A stretch of 48,800 bases of DNA, taken from Bacillota bacterium. GTDB taxonomy: Bacteria > Bacillota > Clostridia > Christensenellales > WQRI01. The stretch's first letter is position 1, and each line of letters opens with the position of its first letter. This document shows, in pieces, positions 8,517 through 16,528 of the stretch. A program made the translations under genes and the position numbers. The DNA lies in assembly GCA_009786825.1 (NCBI GenBank), contig WQRI01000005.1, positions 1-48,800 on the forward strand. Reading direction: 5' to 3'. Below the pieces are notes generated by a model, which worked only from the letters and a program-made list of their open reading frames with translations, was not told the origin of the DNA and made no database searches.

Positions 8517-8827
8517 AGCGGTAATTCCCCCTGTCTGTATTTCTCTCTCACTTGTTTTAAAACATCTTCAAATGTGGTTTCCGTTTCAAATGTCCAATGA
8601 GTTGCTGTTTTTAAAAACCACTCTGAATGACTTAAATCGTGCATCAAACCTAGCATTCCAGATAAGTCATCTTTTTTACCCGTGCCAAATACTACTAGCA
8701 TATTGCCTTCTATTTTGAACTTTAGGTTTACTTCTCGTGCTTGCTCTGCTATGCACTCAAACACACTTTGCATTGTAAAACCATAGCGGTCTACTGCACC
8801 CTTATCAAACTTAAATTCCATTCTCAT
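8513..8827 (-). CDS. Unknown small protein, copy 1 of tandem pair
   Basis: A 104-residue paralogue of the following gene and the first gene of the VapD-like operon. AAGGAGAAAA precedes the ATG. The 5' coding halves of the two copies are nearly identical in DNA, which indicates a recent tandem duplication, while the 3' halves differ, as expected if the C-terminal half carries partner or target specificity. It ends with a stop overlapping the next start. I do not recognise the fold. Candidates are a VapX-like antitoxin or an accessory subunit, but neither is shown by the sequence. Confidence 0.75.
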   Translation of the reverse strand: MRMEFKFDKGAVDRYGFTMQSVFECIAEQAREVNLKFKIEGNMLVVFGTGKKDDLSGMLGLMHDLSHSEWFLKTATHWTFETETTFEDVLKQVREKYRQGELPL

Positions 8828-8900
8828 AATAATAATTTTCTCCTTATTTAATTTCTGTTTTAATTGCGCCCGCTAGGCGAAGCACTTATTAGGGCAAAAG

Positions 8901-8988
8901 TTGAGTGGCTTGGATATGTTTAGATTTTTGAACCTTTGTTTGCGTAGCAAACAACCGAGAAAAAATCTAACATATCCAAAAAGGCTCA
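8901..8988. repeat. Long imperfect palindrome in leader of the VapD-like operon
   Basis: TTGGATATGTTTAGATTTTT pairs with AAAAAATCTAACATATCCAA, capped by an inner perfect hairpin GTTTGC-GTA-GCAAAC and closed outside by TTGAG/CTCAA. It lies between the likely promoter and the first gene, so it would fold in the 5' leader. It differs from the heptad-armed family. Confidence 0.75.
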
Positions 8989-9003
8989 ATTAATTTCTCT
9001 TTT

Positions 9004-9033
9004 ATTATAGCACAAAACTTTTTTGTACGTAAA
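9004..9033 (-). promoter_or_regulatory. Possible promoter of the VapD-like operon
   Basis: A perfect TATAAT is seen on the minus strand with a weak TTTACG 18 bp upstream. It would give a leader of about 170 nt that contains the long palindrome. Confidence 0.4.
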
Positions 9034-9118
9034 GCCATTCTCATACAAATTGCTTATTTCTAATACAAACTTATTGCTCTATCTCTAAAACAAATTTGCT
9101 ATGCCTTGCCAATTATAA

Positions 9119-9165
9119 AAAAGGCGGCTTCGCCGCTTCCCTCGCTTGAGGCTCGGCTTTTTTGG
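9119..9165. other. GC-rich hairpins upstream of the VapD-like operon
   Basis: GGCGGCTTCGCCGC and CTCGCTTGAG form adjacent small hairpins between an A-run and a T-run. They may be a bidirectional terminator remnant. No gene was seen between the operon leader and the rnf terminator. Confidence 0.35.
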
Positions 9166-9210
9166 ACGAGGCTTTTCACTCTCTTTCAAAAAGCGATATT
9201 TCCTAGGTCA

Positions 9211-9256
9211 TAAAAAAAATCAGCGCATTGCACTTTTGAGCAATACGCTGATTTTA
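9211..9256 (-). terminator. Terminator of the rnf operon
   Basis: On the minus strand AATCAGCGTATTGC pairs with GCAATGCGCTGATT (one mismatch or wobble), followed by a run of eight T. It lies about 45 bp after the rnfB stop codon. Confidence 0.85.
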
Positions 9257-9298
9257 TACCTAATTTGTTTTTAAGTTGTCCACAGAAGTTTTAAAAGT

Positions 9299-10177
9299 TT
9301 ACTGTGGTGGCACTAGGTGTGTGCGGTCGAAAATTATGTCTCTTGGACACTTCTTTACGCACTCCATACAAGAAGTACACTTTTCGTAGTCCCACACTGG
9401 TAGGTTGTTTTCCATTTTGATAGCGCCCGTAGGACAAGCCCTTTCACATAATGTACAACCGTGACAGCCCGTTTCACAGATTTTTGTAACATCTGCCCCT
9501 CTGCAATTTGAATTACACGCAACAAAAACTGGTGCTTTTGCCGGTATAATTTTGATAACCTTGTTAGGACACTTCTTAACACACAGCCCACACGAGATAC
9601 ACTTGTGGTCTATATCTACTACTTGGTTGTCTTGTAAAATTATAGCATCTACAGGACAAACAGCAATACAGTCGCCAAAGCCAAAACACGCTTTAGAACA
9701 GAATTTGTGACCACCACTTGTTGCAGCAACCGCCACACAAGTCTCATATCCCACATACTCGAACCTATCTTTTGCACGCACTCCGCCATTACACGCAACT
9801 ACTGCAAATGTCGCCTCGAAAGAGCCTTCTTTACCTAATATACCAAAGATTTTCTCTTTAGCAGACGGGTCTGCCGGACCACATTCTTTTAAGTCTATTT
9901 TTTCTTCCGCTAGTGCTTTTGCAAAACCTTCGCAACCTGCAAAACCACACGCCCCGCAATTAGCCCCCGGTAAAAGTTCGTTAATTGCGGCTACCTTCTC
10001 ATCTGCTGGTACGTGAAATCTAATAGCCAAAACTGTTAGCAATACTGCAAACAACACGGCTACTAAAACACCTACCAAAAGTGGCCAGAAAATGTATTCG
10101 AAGGTAAATTCTGGGCGTCTTTCAGGTTCCGGCAACCCCGGAACGTACGCTAAAATGTTATATAAAAATGCATTCAT
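9299..10177 (-). CDS. rnfB: Rnf complex subunit RnfB
   Basis: RnfB is the iron-sulfur subunit that passes electrons from ferredoxin in the ferredoxin:NAD+ oxidoreductase, which drives ion export across the membrane. After an N-terminal membrane helix (residues ~30-52) comes the 4Fe-4S domain with GANCGACGFAGCEGFA. Several ferredoxin-type CxxCxxCxxxCP clusters follow (CISCGLCVKKCP, CHGCTLCERACP, CTSCMECVKKCP). At 292 residues it has the clostridial multi-ferredoxin length. AAGGAGGT precedes the ATG, 15 bp after rnfA. It is the last gene of the operon. Confidence 0.97.
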   Translation of the reverse strand: MNAFLYNILAYVPGLPEPERRPEFTFEYIFWPLLVGVLVAVLFAVLLTVLAIRFHVPADEKVAAINELLPGANCGACGFAGCEGFAKALAEEKIDLKECGPADPSAKEKIFGILGKEGSFEATFAVVACNGGVRAKDRFEYVGYETCVAVAATSGGHKFCSKACFGFGDCIAVCPVDAIILQDNQVVDIDHKCISCGLCVKKCPNKVIKIIPAKAPVFVACNSNCRGADVTKICETGCHGCTLCERACPTGAIKMENNLPVWDYEKCTSCMECVKKCPRDIIFDRTHLVPPQ

Positions 10178-10192
10178 TTAATTTACCTCCTT

Positions 10193-10810
10193 TTACAACT
10201 GCAGTAACCCAACTAACCCTAAGAACGCAAGACCAATAATACCTGCGGCTACTAAAGAAATTGGGAAACCTGCGAAAGGTCTCGGAATTCTGATTCTTGC
10301 CATCTTCTCTCTCATACCTGCTAGTAATACAATAACAAGTAAGAAACCTAGTCCACCAAACAAGCCGTGTAAAGCCGCCGTTAATAAGCCATACTCGTTA
10401 AGCGGGTTAGTAATTCTGATTGTTACTTGTAAGATTAAACAGTTAGTTGCTAGAAGCGGTAAGTAAATTCCTAAACTTGAGTAAAGTGTTGGAACAAACT
10501 TTTTGATAAAAATTTCTGTGATTCCAACAAAACTTGCTATTACAACAATTAATATAAGTATATCTAGGAACATAAAGCCAGCATCCGTAACAGCCCCCGG
10601 AACAACTACGTTAGTAAATAACAAGTACAATAATATACTAGACATTGTAGTAACAAAAACCGTTGCAAACCCTATACCTATTGCACTCTCAACCTTTCTA
10701 GATACCCCAACAAACGGGCAAAGACCCCAACCTTGTGCAACAACATAGTTAGCACCAAATAATAACGCAATGGTTACAACTACATATTCTGCTTGGAAAG
10801 TTTCAAACAT
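10193..10810 (-). CDS. rnfA: Rnf complex subunit RnfA
   Basis: Integral membrane subunit of Rnf, paralogous to RnfE and to NqrE of Na+-NQR, forming part of the membrane core around a 2Fe-2S centre. At 205 residues with six hydrophobic segments it matches the family length. It has the conserved ATNCLILQVTIR-type block (Cys near 122) and the early WGLCPFVGV block with the second conserved Cys. The ribosome binding site AGGAGGT lies inside the end of rnfE and only 1 bp separates the genes, so translation is probably coupled. Confidence 0.96.
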   Translation of the reverse strand: MFETFQAEYVVVTIALLFGANYVVAQGWGLCPFVGVSRKVESAIGIGFATVFVTTMSSILLYLLFTNVVVPGAVTDAGFMFLDILILIVVIASFVGITEIFIKKFVPTLYSSLGIYLPLLATNCLILQVTIRITNPLNEYGLLTAALHGLFGGLGFLLVIVLLAGMREKMARIRIPRPFAGFPISLVAAGIIGLAFLGLVGLLQL

Positions 10811-10811
10811 T

Positions 10812-11609
10812 TTATGCTACCTCCTGTGCTACTTTTTCTGGTCTCTTAAAAGGTGCTTTAGGTTGTGTAGCCTTTTTATAGATTTGATTGAATGCAGCCA
10901 TAAGTATGCCTAATGTTAGTAAACCACCAGCAAGTGTAGAGATAACCCCGATAGGCGCCATAAAGCCACCGTCTTCTATTACAGGTGCTAGCTCTATCTC
11001 AAAAATAGTACCTAGACCTAAAATTTCTCTGATAGCACCCAATATAACTAGCGCGCCTAGTAAACCTAGACCCATAAATATACCATCTACCACAGCGTGA
11101 CCCGGGTTGTTTGCTTTTATTAGATTACCTTCTGCATCTCTTGTTCTTTTTGTTGCAAAACCTTCTATTCTACCGAATATGATACAGTTAACAACAATTA
11201 AGTTAATTGCTACTGCTATAGGTGTAAATACAGGAATTCCTGTTGTGTCTTCTATCCACGCAAAAGACATTCTAACAACTATAACAAGTGTAGCAACTAT
11301 TGCTAAATAAATTGGTATTCTTACCCTGCTGTCTATAACAGGTATAAGTAAGTTTGTTATTAAAGTAGCAAGCGCCAAAACAAGTAGTGTTGCTAATCCC
11401 ATAAATAAGGCGCCGAATGCTGTACTTGTAACAACTACGATTGGACAAAGTGCAAGAGCCATTCTGAATAAAGCGTTTTCTCTTAAAAGACCACCCATCA
11501 TAATCTTTTTATATTTTCCGCCTTTATCCTCTGCCTCTACAGTAACAACCTGCGTTTGCACTTCTTCTGTTACGAAGTCTGTGTCCACTGCGAATTCTGT
11601 GTTTTCCAT
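10812..11609 (-). CDS. rnfE: Rnf complex subunit RnfE
   Basis: Membrane subunit of Rnf and paralogue of RnfA. At 265 residues it is longer than the usual ~200-230, mainly because of an acidic N-terminal extension of about 30 residues (MENTEFAVDTDFVTEEVQTQ) and a short basic C-terminal tail. Conserved blocks include ALALCPIVVVTST and VVNCIIFGRIEGFA, each with the cysteine expected for the shared membrane 2Fe-2S centre. AAGGAGGT lies 10 bp before the ATG. It sits in the standard place between rnfG and rnfA. Confidence 0.95.
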   Translation of the reverse strand: MENTEFAVDTDFVTEEVQTQVVTVEAEDKGGKYKKIMMGGLLRENALFRMALALCPIVVVTSTAFGALFMGLATLLVLALATLITNLLIPVIDSRVRIPIYLAIVATLVIVVRMSFAWIEDTTGIPVFTPIAVAINLIVVNCIIFGRIEGFATKRTRDAEGNLIKANNPGHAVVDGIFMGLGLLGALVILGAIREILGLGTIFEIELAPVIEDGGFMAPIGVISTLAGGLLTLGILMAAFNQIYKKATQPKAPFKRPEKVAQEVA

Positions 11610-11633
11610 AGAATTTTTACCTCCTTTTTGGGA

Positions 11634-13043
11634 TTAGTTTATGTTTGCCCTTGCCCACGCCGCCACTAAGTTAAGTGACATAGCAACTTGGTTAACAGTT
11701 GTTGTAGCACCAGTATGCGAAATTGTATGCTCGCCCGATGGTCCTGCTGAAGTACCGCCAAACGTTGGTCCCGGGTCAGCATTAATTGGTGGCATTGCAG
11801 CTGAAAGCGCTAAATCTCTGAAAGCGTGAATTGCTTCCTCAGGCTCGTGTACGCCTGCTTGCCTTGCAATTGTACTTGAGTCTGGGTTATAGTACATACC
11901 TACTAGTCTGCCCGTGTCATTATTAATTCTGAATATTACTTGGAATATTCTGTTACCCCAGTCTCTTGGAGACCTTGAAGCATCAGAGCCTATTGTTTGT
12001 ACTAGTACATAACTGTGGTTATCCCTTTCTGCTGTTGCTAAAACTTGAGAGTTAGCAAAGTCGTCCGCCGTTACATTTGCCGCCGTTATGTGCGTTAAGT
12101 CTGCCGCGTCGAAGTTTGCTAGCCTTTCGAATAAGCCTCTAGCAATCTCAAACGGGTCTTGCAAGCCGTTTCTGAATGCAAGTAGCGCACCATTTAAAGC
12201 CCTTATAAATGCGTCGTATGTCTGCGTTGCGTTTGTTACAACAGTAATGCTTGGGTTAGCAGAACCTCCGCCCGTTACGTTTGGTCTAGATGCTGTACCT
12301 ACGTTTCTAAACTCCATTACAGTACCTACAGTCTCGCCCGCAATAACGCCCGCTCTGTTTAAAACCATATCAAACGCTTCCCTCATTCTATATTGTCTCT
12401 CCATTGGGAAGAAGTTGTTTAATATACCTTCCGACCACAAGTAGATGCCTTCCATAAGGTTTGTGTCTGTGTCTATTGCTATAGTTACATAGCACTCTCC
12501 GCCACGGAAGCCGTAACTTCTTGCTATGATGTATATCATAGAGCCAAATTGTGGCTCTGCCGCCGTACCTATGTTGTTAAAAAACATACGGCTTACTATA
12601 AACTGATTTGTTGGCTCGTAATAATTCCAGTGAAAATTAAGTTCTTCTTGCTCGTTGTATAAAGGCATATTTGGCCACGCGTGAATCGCGCCCGTGTCTG
12701 CGTTATGGTTCCATAACCACGCACCCGCTCCTTGCGCTGCCGCACCCGGAACATACCTAACCCCCGGCGCATTTCTGTCTATCCCTCTGCCCTCATCTAT
12801 AAAACCCCTAACCGGAACTCTTATAAAGTTTTCTGGGTCGTCCGCACCACTTTCTATCTGTGCTGGTCTGCCCCTATCGTCTAAGCCTACCATAGATTGT
12901 GCCATCCATCTGTAGTATCTAGCCTCGTCTGGTGCTACCCAAAATACTACGTTTAACACAGTTAGTAAGCCTACACAAATGGAAACAATAAGCACAAGTG
13001 TTAAAGTGTTAATGCCCAGTCTTCTCCACGTATTCTCTACCAT
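11634..13043 (-). CDS. rnfG: Rnf complex subunit RnfG, enlarged with duplicated FMN-binding domain
   Basis: RnfG carries a covalently bound FMN on the outer face of the membrane. The protein has an N-terminal membrane helix (residues ~12-35) and the C-terminal flavinylation motif SHTGATTTVNQVAMSLN (GAT near 444), where ApbE would attach FMN by phosphoester to Thr. At 469 residues it is more than twice the usual ~200. A similar but degenerate block, VVTNATQTYDAFIRALNGAL, occurs near residue 272, which suggests two FMN-binding-like domains in tandem, the first lacking the Gly of the motif. AGGAG precedes the ATG. It is separated from rnfD by a 215-bp gap holding element R4. No apbE was seen in the window. 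Confidence 0.88.
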   Translation of the reverse strand: MVENTWRRLGINTLTLVLIVSICVGLLTVLNVVFWVAPDEARYYRWMAQSMVGLDDRGRPAQIESGADDPENFIRVPVRGFIDEGRGIDRNAPGVRYVPGAAAQGAGAWLWNHNADTGAIHAWPNMPLYNEQEELNFHWNYYEPTNQFIVSRMFFNNIGTAAEPQFGSMIYIIARSYGFRGGECYVTIAIDTDTNLMEGIYLWSEGILNNFFPMERQYRMREAFDMVLNRAGVIAGETVGTVMEFRNVGTASRPNVTGGGSANPSITVVTNATQTYDAFIRALNGALLAFRNGLQDPFEIARGLFERLANFDAADLTHITAANVTADDFANSQVLATAERDNHSYVLVQTIGSDASRSPRDWGNRIFQVIFRINNDTGRLVGMYYNPDSSTIARQAGVHEPEEAIHAFRDLALSAAMPPINADPGPTFGGTSAGPSGEHTISHTGATTTVNQVAMSLNLVAAWARANIN

Positions 13044-13065
13044 TGTTTAAATCTCCTATTTTTTT

Positions 13066-13257
13066 AATTTTTAATGTTAAATGTTTAATGTTAAATTGTT
13101 TCACCGCTTTACGCGGGTAATTATTTATTTTTGCAAATTGTAAGAAAGGTCTAAACTCCGACTGTTCAAATGCATTTGTTTTAAATGGCTGAAATCATTT
13201 AAAATTTAAAACTTAACATTTAACATTTCTGAATTCTGAATTTTTAATTCTGAATTC
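13066..13257. repeat. Heptad-armed element R4 inside the rnf operon
   Basis: The left arm is TTTTTAA/TGTTAAA/TGTTTAA heptads and the right arm ATTTAAA/ACTTAAC/ATTTAAC heptads. The core has TTTCACCGCTTTACGCGGG, TTTGCAAATTG and CGACTGTTCAAATG. A second heptad array of a different unit (ATTCTGA) follows at 13227-13257, ending 1 bp before the rnfD stop. Confidence 0.87.
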
Positions 13258-13258
13258 G

Positions 13259-14308
13259 TTAAGCCGGTTTAACTGGCTTAACATAGCCAAACGGCTTGTG
13301 AATAAAGTACTTATCCATTAGTGGATTAACTAAGTTCATTAATACTATTGCGAAAGATACACCCTCAGGTAGCGCTGTAAATAGTCTGATTAATACAGTT
13401 ATAAGCGCAAGACCCGCCGCGTATATGTAAATGCCTAAGTCTGACTTTGGGCTAGATGCATAGTCTGTTGCCATAAATATAGCACCAAACACAAGTCCAC
13501 CACCTAGTAAGTGTATAACACCAGCATTTAAAGAACCCGTTAGTAGTAAAATTAGTAAGAACGTACCGCCCATATATATAACTGGTATTCTCCAGTCTAT
13601 AATGCGAAGCACACCTAAGTACACACCGCCAATAAGCAATGCGAGTACGCTTGTCTCACCAATAACACCACCGGTTCGACCGATAAACATATCCCATAAT
13701 GCAACCGGCGCAATAGACGACATCGGGTCGTCTCCCCAACTAGAACCCGCAAACCACTCTGATACAGCCTGAAGCGGCGTTGCGCCACCTAGTACTGAAA
13801 TTGTTTGGAAGTACTCGAATGTGTTGTGGTAGATAGGGTATAAAGCCGCCGCACCAAATGCAAAGAATACGAATAGCCTTGCAGTTGCCGCCGGATTGGC
13901 AAAGTTTTTACCAATTCCACCAAAAATCATTTTTACAACAATTATAGCAAACAAACCACCAACAACTGGGATATACCAGTGTGCAAACGGGGTCGGGTCG
14001 CCAGCCTCGTTAACAAAAATAGGTAGGTTTAAACCAAGTATTAAACCCGTTACAACAGCAGAAAAATCGTTAATAGTTAACTTCTGCTTTGCTGCTAAAT
14101 TAAATAATAATTCGCCAACAATACAGGCAGCCACACATAATAATACTATAACAAGCGATGATGGTCCGAAAAATAGTACGCTTGCAATTAGTGCTGGTAT
14201 AAGCGCTATACATACGTGCATCATTATGCTTTGTGTTGTGTGTGCCCTGAAAAAGCCTTTATTGGTAAAATGCGGGCTTGGCGATACTATAAGATTTTGT
14301 CTTTCCAT
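13259..14308 (-). CDS. rnfD: Rnf complex subunit RnfD
   Basis: Membrane subunit of Rnf, homologous to NqrB, with a second covalently bound FMN. The 349-residue protein has about nine or ten hydrophobic segments and the motif LGGATPLQAV near residue 170, where the Thr is the expected flavinylation site. The block GGIGKNFANPAATARL is also typical. GGAGG precedes the ATG by 11 bp. It follows rnfC by 25 bp and is separated from rnfG by repeat R4. Confidence 0.95.
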   Translation of the reverse strand: MERQNLIVSPSPHFTNKGFFRAHTTQSIMMHVCIALIPALIASVLFFGPSSLVIVLLCVAACIVGELLFNLAAKQKLTINDFSAVVTGLILGLNLPIFVNEAGDPTPFAHWYIPVVGGLFAIIVVKMIFGGIGKNFANPAATARLFVFFAFGAAALYPIYHNTFEYFQTISVLGGATPLQAVSEWFAGSSWGDDPMSSIAPVALWDMFIGRTGGVIGETSVLALLIGGVYLGVLRIIDWRIPVIYMGGTFLLILLLTGSLNAGVIHLLGGGLVFGAIFMATDYASSPKSDLGIYIYAAGLALITVLIRLFTALPEGVSFAIVLMNLVNPLMDKYFIHKPFGYVKPVKPA

Positions 14309-14333
14309 AATTTTTTAAACCTCCACGGACAAA

Positions 14334-15662
14334 TTACAGCCCAAGCTCCCATATTTTATCTTTTGCTATACGCATACTTGTAATTAAAGCACGCTTAGCC
14401 GGGCAGATATACGCACAACAGCCACACTCTATACAAGCGTTAACGTGGTATGCCTTTGCACCTGCATAATCTTCAAACTCTACACAGTCGTCTATCATAA
14501 CCGGCATAAGTATCATAGGGCAAATAGATATACACTTTCTGCACGAGATACATTGTGTAGGCTTGTCTGTAAATGTTTCAGCAGGCGTCATAAAAATTAC
14601 GTTAGATACAAGTTTAGACGCTACCGGCTCTAAGTCTATCATAGCAGAACCCATCATAGGTCCGCCCGCGATAATCTTAACAACCTGCTCGCCCTCTTTA
14701 ATTCCGCCGCAATGTGCTAAAACTTCTTCTAATGGCGTACCATTACGTATCCAAATGTTTGCTGGTCTGGTTACACCGCCACCCGTTATTGTAGTAACGC
14801 GTTCGTAACTTGCCTTACCTTCTTTAACAGCCAAGTAAACTGATAAAGCGGTATGAACGTTAGTGATAATAGCACCAACATCACCCGGGAATTTTCCAAC
14901 AGGAACTTTACGCCTTAGTGATGCATAAAGTAACTGTTTTTCTGCACCCTGTGGATACTTCTTTTTAAGTTTTACAAGTATGAAGTTTTCTGTCTCATAC
15001 TTTTTAAGCGCGTGGTAAGCGTCGGGTTTGTTAACCTCTATGCCTATGTAGATTTTTTCTACACCAAGCGCCTTTGCCATAAGCTTCACACCCTCAACAA
15101 ATTTCTCTGTTAAGTCTTGCATAATGCGGTCGTCACACGTAATATAAGGCTCGCACTCTGCCGCGTTGATTAATAAAGAATCAACTGGCGAGGGAGGCTT
15201 TAACTTTACGTGAGTTGGGAAGCCGGCACCACCAAGTCCAACAACCCCTGCTTCTTTTACGCGCTCTATAATCTCGTCTGCACTTGGGTCGTTTAAAATT
15301 GGCAACAGCACTTCATCTTCCTTGCCATCGTTTTCTATAACGATGTGGTCGATTTTAATGCCATTAGGGTTAGACCTTTTTTCGATGCCCTTAACTATGC
15401 CCGATACGCTAGAGTGTACATTAGCAGTATTCCAGTTTGTAATTGTCGCAATTACTTGCCCTTTTTTAACAGCTTGTCCTGCTTGTACAACTATTTCTCT
15501 CTTAGCCCAAACGCCACCGCTATCTTGAACAACAGGTATGTAAACTGTTTTAGGGGCAGGCATAAGCGAAATTTCTTCATCTTCAGAATAATACTTAGAT
15601 GCGTTCGGATAGGCACCACCCGGGAATGATTTTCCCCCAGAAAGATACTTCTTTTTTGCCAC
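14334..15662 (-). CDS. rnfC: Rnf complex subunit RnfC
   Basis: Soluble peripheral subunit of Rnf that binds NADH and FMN and carries two 4Fe-4S clusters. Order: barrel-sandwich N-terminus, the NADH/FMN-binding segment GVVGLGGAGFPTHVKL, AECEPYITCDDR, and two cluster motifs, CISCRKCISICP and CIECGCCAYICP. At 442 residues it has the clostridial length. The start is GTG at 15662, supported by AAAGGAG upstream. It is the first gene of the operon. Confidence 0.97.
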   Translation of the reverse strand: MAKKKYLSGGKSFPGGAYPNASKYYSEDEEISLMPAPKTVYIPVVQDSGGVWAKREIVVQAGQAVKKGQVIATITNWNTANVHSSVSGIVKGIEKRSNPNGIKIDHIVIENDGKEDEVLLPILNDPSADEIIERVKEAGVVGLGGAGFPTHVKLKPPSPVDSLLINAAECEPYITCDDRIMQDLTEKFVEGVKLMAKALGVEKIYIGIEVNKPDAYHALKKYETENFILVKLKKKYPQGAEKQLLYASLRRKVPVGKFPGDVGAIITNVHTALSVYLAVKEGKASYERVTTITGGGVTRPANIWIRNGTPLEEVLAHCGGIKEGEQVVKIIAGGPMMGSAMIDLEPVASKLVSNVIFMTPAETFTDKPTQCISCRKCISICPMILMPVMIDDCVEFEDYAGAKAYHVNACIECGCCAYICPAKRALITSMRIAKDKIWELGL

Positions 15663-15708
15663 CTTTCTCTCTCCTTTCTAAATGGATTTGTTTTTGATTT
15701 TTATATAT

Positions 15709-15813
15709 GTTTAATTTTAATGCTGTTTTACGCAATTCACAAATAGATTTTGCCCGCGCTAGCGGTGCAACAACCTTTACACTTTACACTCTACACTTTA
15801 CACTATCTAACAT
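15709..15813. repeat. Truncated heptad-armed element R5, reverse core
   Basis: The core TTTTGCCCGCGCTAGCGGTGCAA and a right arm of CTTTACA/CTCTACA heptads are intact. The TTTTGAACAGTC box is missing and only a trace of a left arm (TTTAATTTTAATG) remains, as if part of the core was deleted. It lies in the rnfC leader. Confidence 0.75.
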
Positions 15814-15885
15814 AATATTACATTGCGTAAAGTAAAAGAACATACACTTCCCCATATTACACTATTACATTATATATAATAGCAT

Positions 15886-15914
15886 ATTTTTTTTAATAAC
15901 GCAAATGTTTGAAA
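15886..15914 (-). promoter_or_regulatory. Possible rnf operon promoter
   Basis: TTGCGT and TATTAT are separated by 17 bp on the minus strand, about 220 bp before rnfC. The match is moderate and the leader would contain R5. Confidence 0.35.
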
Positions 15915-15974
15915 GCGGTTTTTCAATTTTTTCAAAATAAAAATTGTTAAAATTGTTAATGGTTTTTTAATAAA

Positions 15975-16011
15975 GCAAAAAGCAAGGCTCTTTTCTTGCC
16001 TTGCTTTTTGC
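15975..16011 (-). terminator. Strong hairpin, likely terminator
   Basis: GCAAAAAGCAAGGC pairs perfectly with GCCTTGCTTTTTGC around a 9-nt loop. It is the last of three hairpins downstream of the small gene at 16091. Confidence 0.6.
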
Positions 16012-16031
16012 CCTAAGGTGGACCTCACGCT

Positions 16032-16081
16032 GATATGTATACCGACACATATCTAGAGAATAAAAACCGGTGGTTTTTATT
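16032..16081. other. Two hairpins immediately after the small peptide gene
   Basis: GATATGT/ACATATC (16032-16053) and AATAAAAACC/GGTTTTTATT (16059-16081) form two hairpins within 60 bp of the stop codon. The second could serve as a terminator for the minus strand. Confidence 0.5.
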
Positions 16082-16090
16082 GCTTTGGTT

Positions 16091-16318
16091 TTAGTTTGCC
16101 CAGCCTGGTTTGTACATTGCTGTGCCACCAGGACCCGTAATTACTACCCACTCTTGGCTAGTATCTTGGTTATTAACCACCAATGCGGATAGTAACCTAT
16201 TGTCGTCGTTATCCATTACCCTTTGACCGCCATCGATATGTTGCGCCTGAGCATCAGTAACCAGATTACCTGAATTAGGTAAAACCAAAAAATTTGTTTG
16301 TGTTGATGATTGTGCCAT
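16091..16318 (-). CDS. Unknown 75-residue protein
   Basis: A small soluble protein of no family I recognise, rich in Asn, Gln, Asp and Gly, without Cys, signal peptide or membrane segment. The middle holds DAQAQHIDGGQRVMDNDDNR and the C-terminal half is beta-prone (EWVVITGPGGTAMYKPGWAN). It is a convincing gene because TCGGAGG precedes the ATG at proper spacing, a near-consensus promoter lies 50-80 bp upstream, and three hairpins follow. It stands alone between the rnf operon and the helicase-nuclease. High expression is an inference from the promoter. Confidence 0.8.
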   Translation of the reverse strand: MAQSSTQTNFLVLPNSGNLVTDAQAQHIDGGQRVMDNDDNRLLSALVVNNQDTSQEWVVITGPGGTAMYKPGWAN

Positions 16319-16373
16319 CTTAAAAAACCTCCGATTTTTGAGTAATAAAATTCTAGTAAATCTCTCGACTTAT

Positions 16374-16403
16374 AGTATAACACTTTGCTAGTGATGTTGT
16401 CAA
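16374..16403 (-). promoter_or_regulatory. Near-consensus promoter of the 75-residue protein
   Basis: A perfect TTGACA is followed by TATACT with an 18-bp spacer, predicting a leader of about 50 nt. Confidence 0.75.
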
Positions 16404-16528
16404 GCGTTTTTCACGTACTTAATTTTTTTCTTCTATGCTGAAACACTACTATGGTTTGACTATCCAGTATATTAAACACTACACTATATTATACACAAAT
16501 TCTTCAAAAAAGGTCAAGTCGTAAATTA

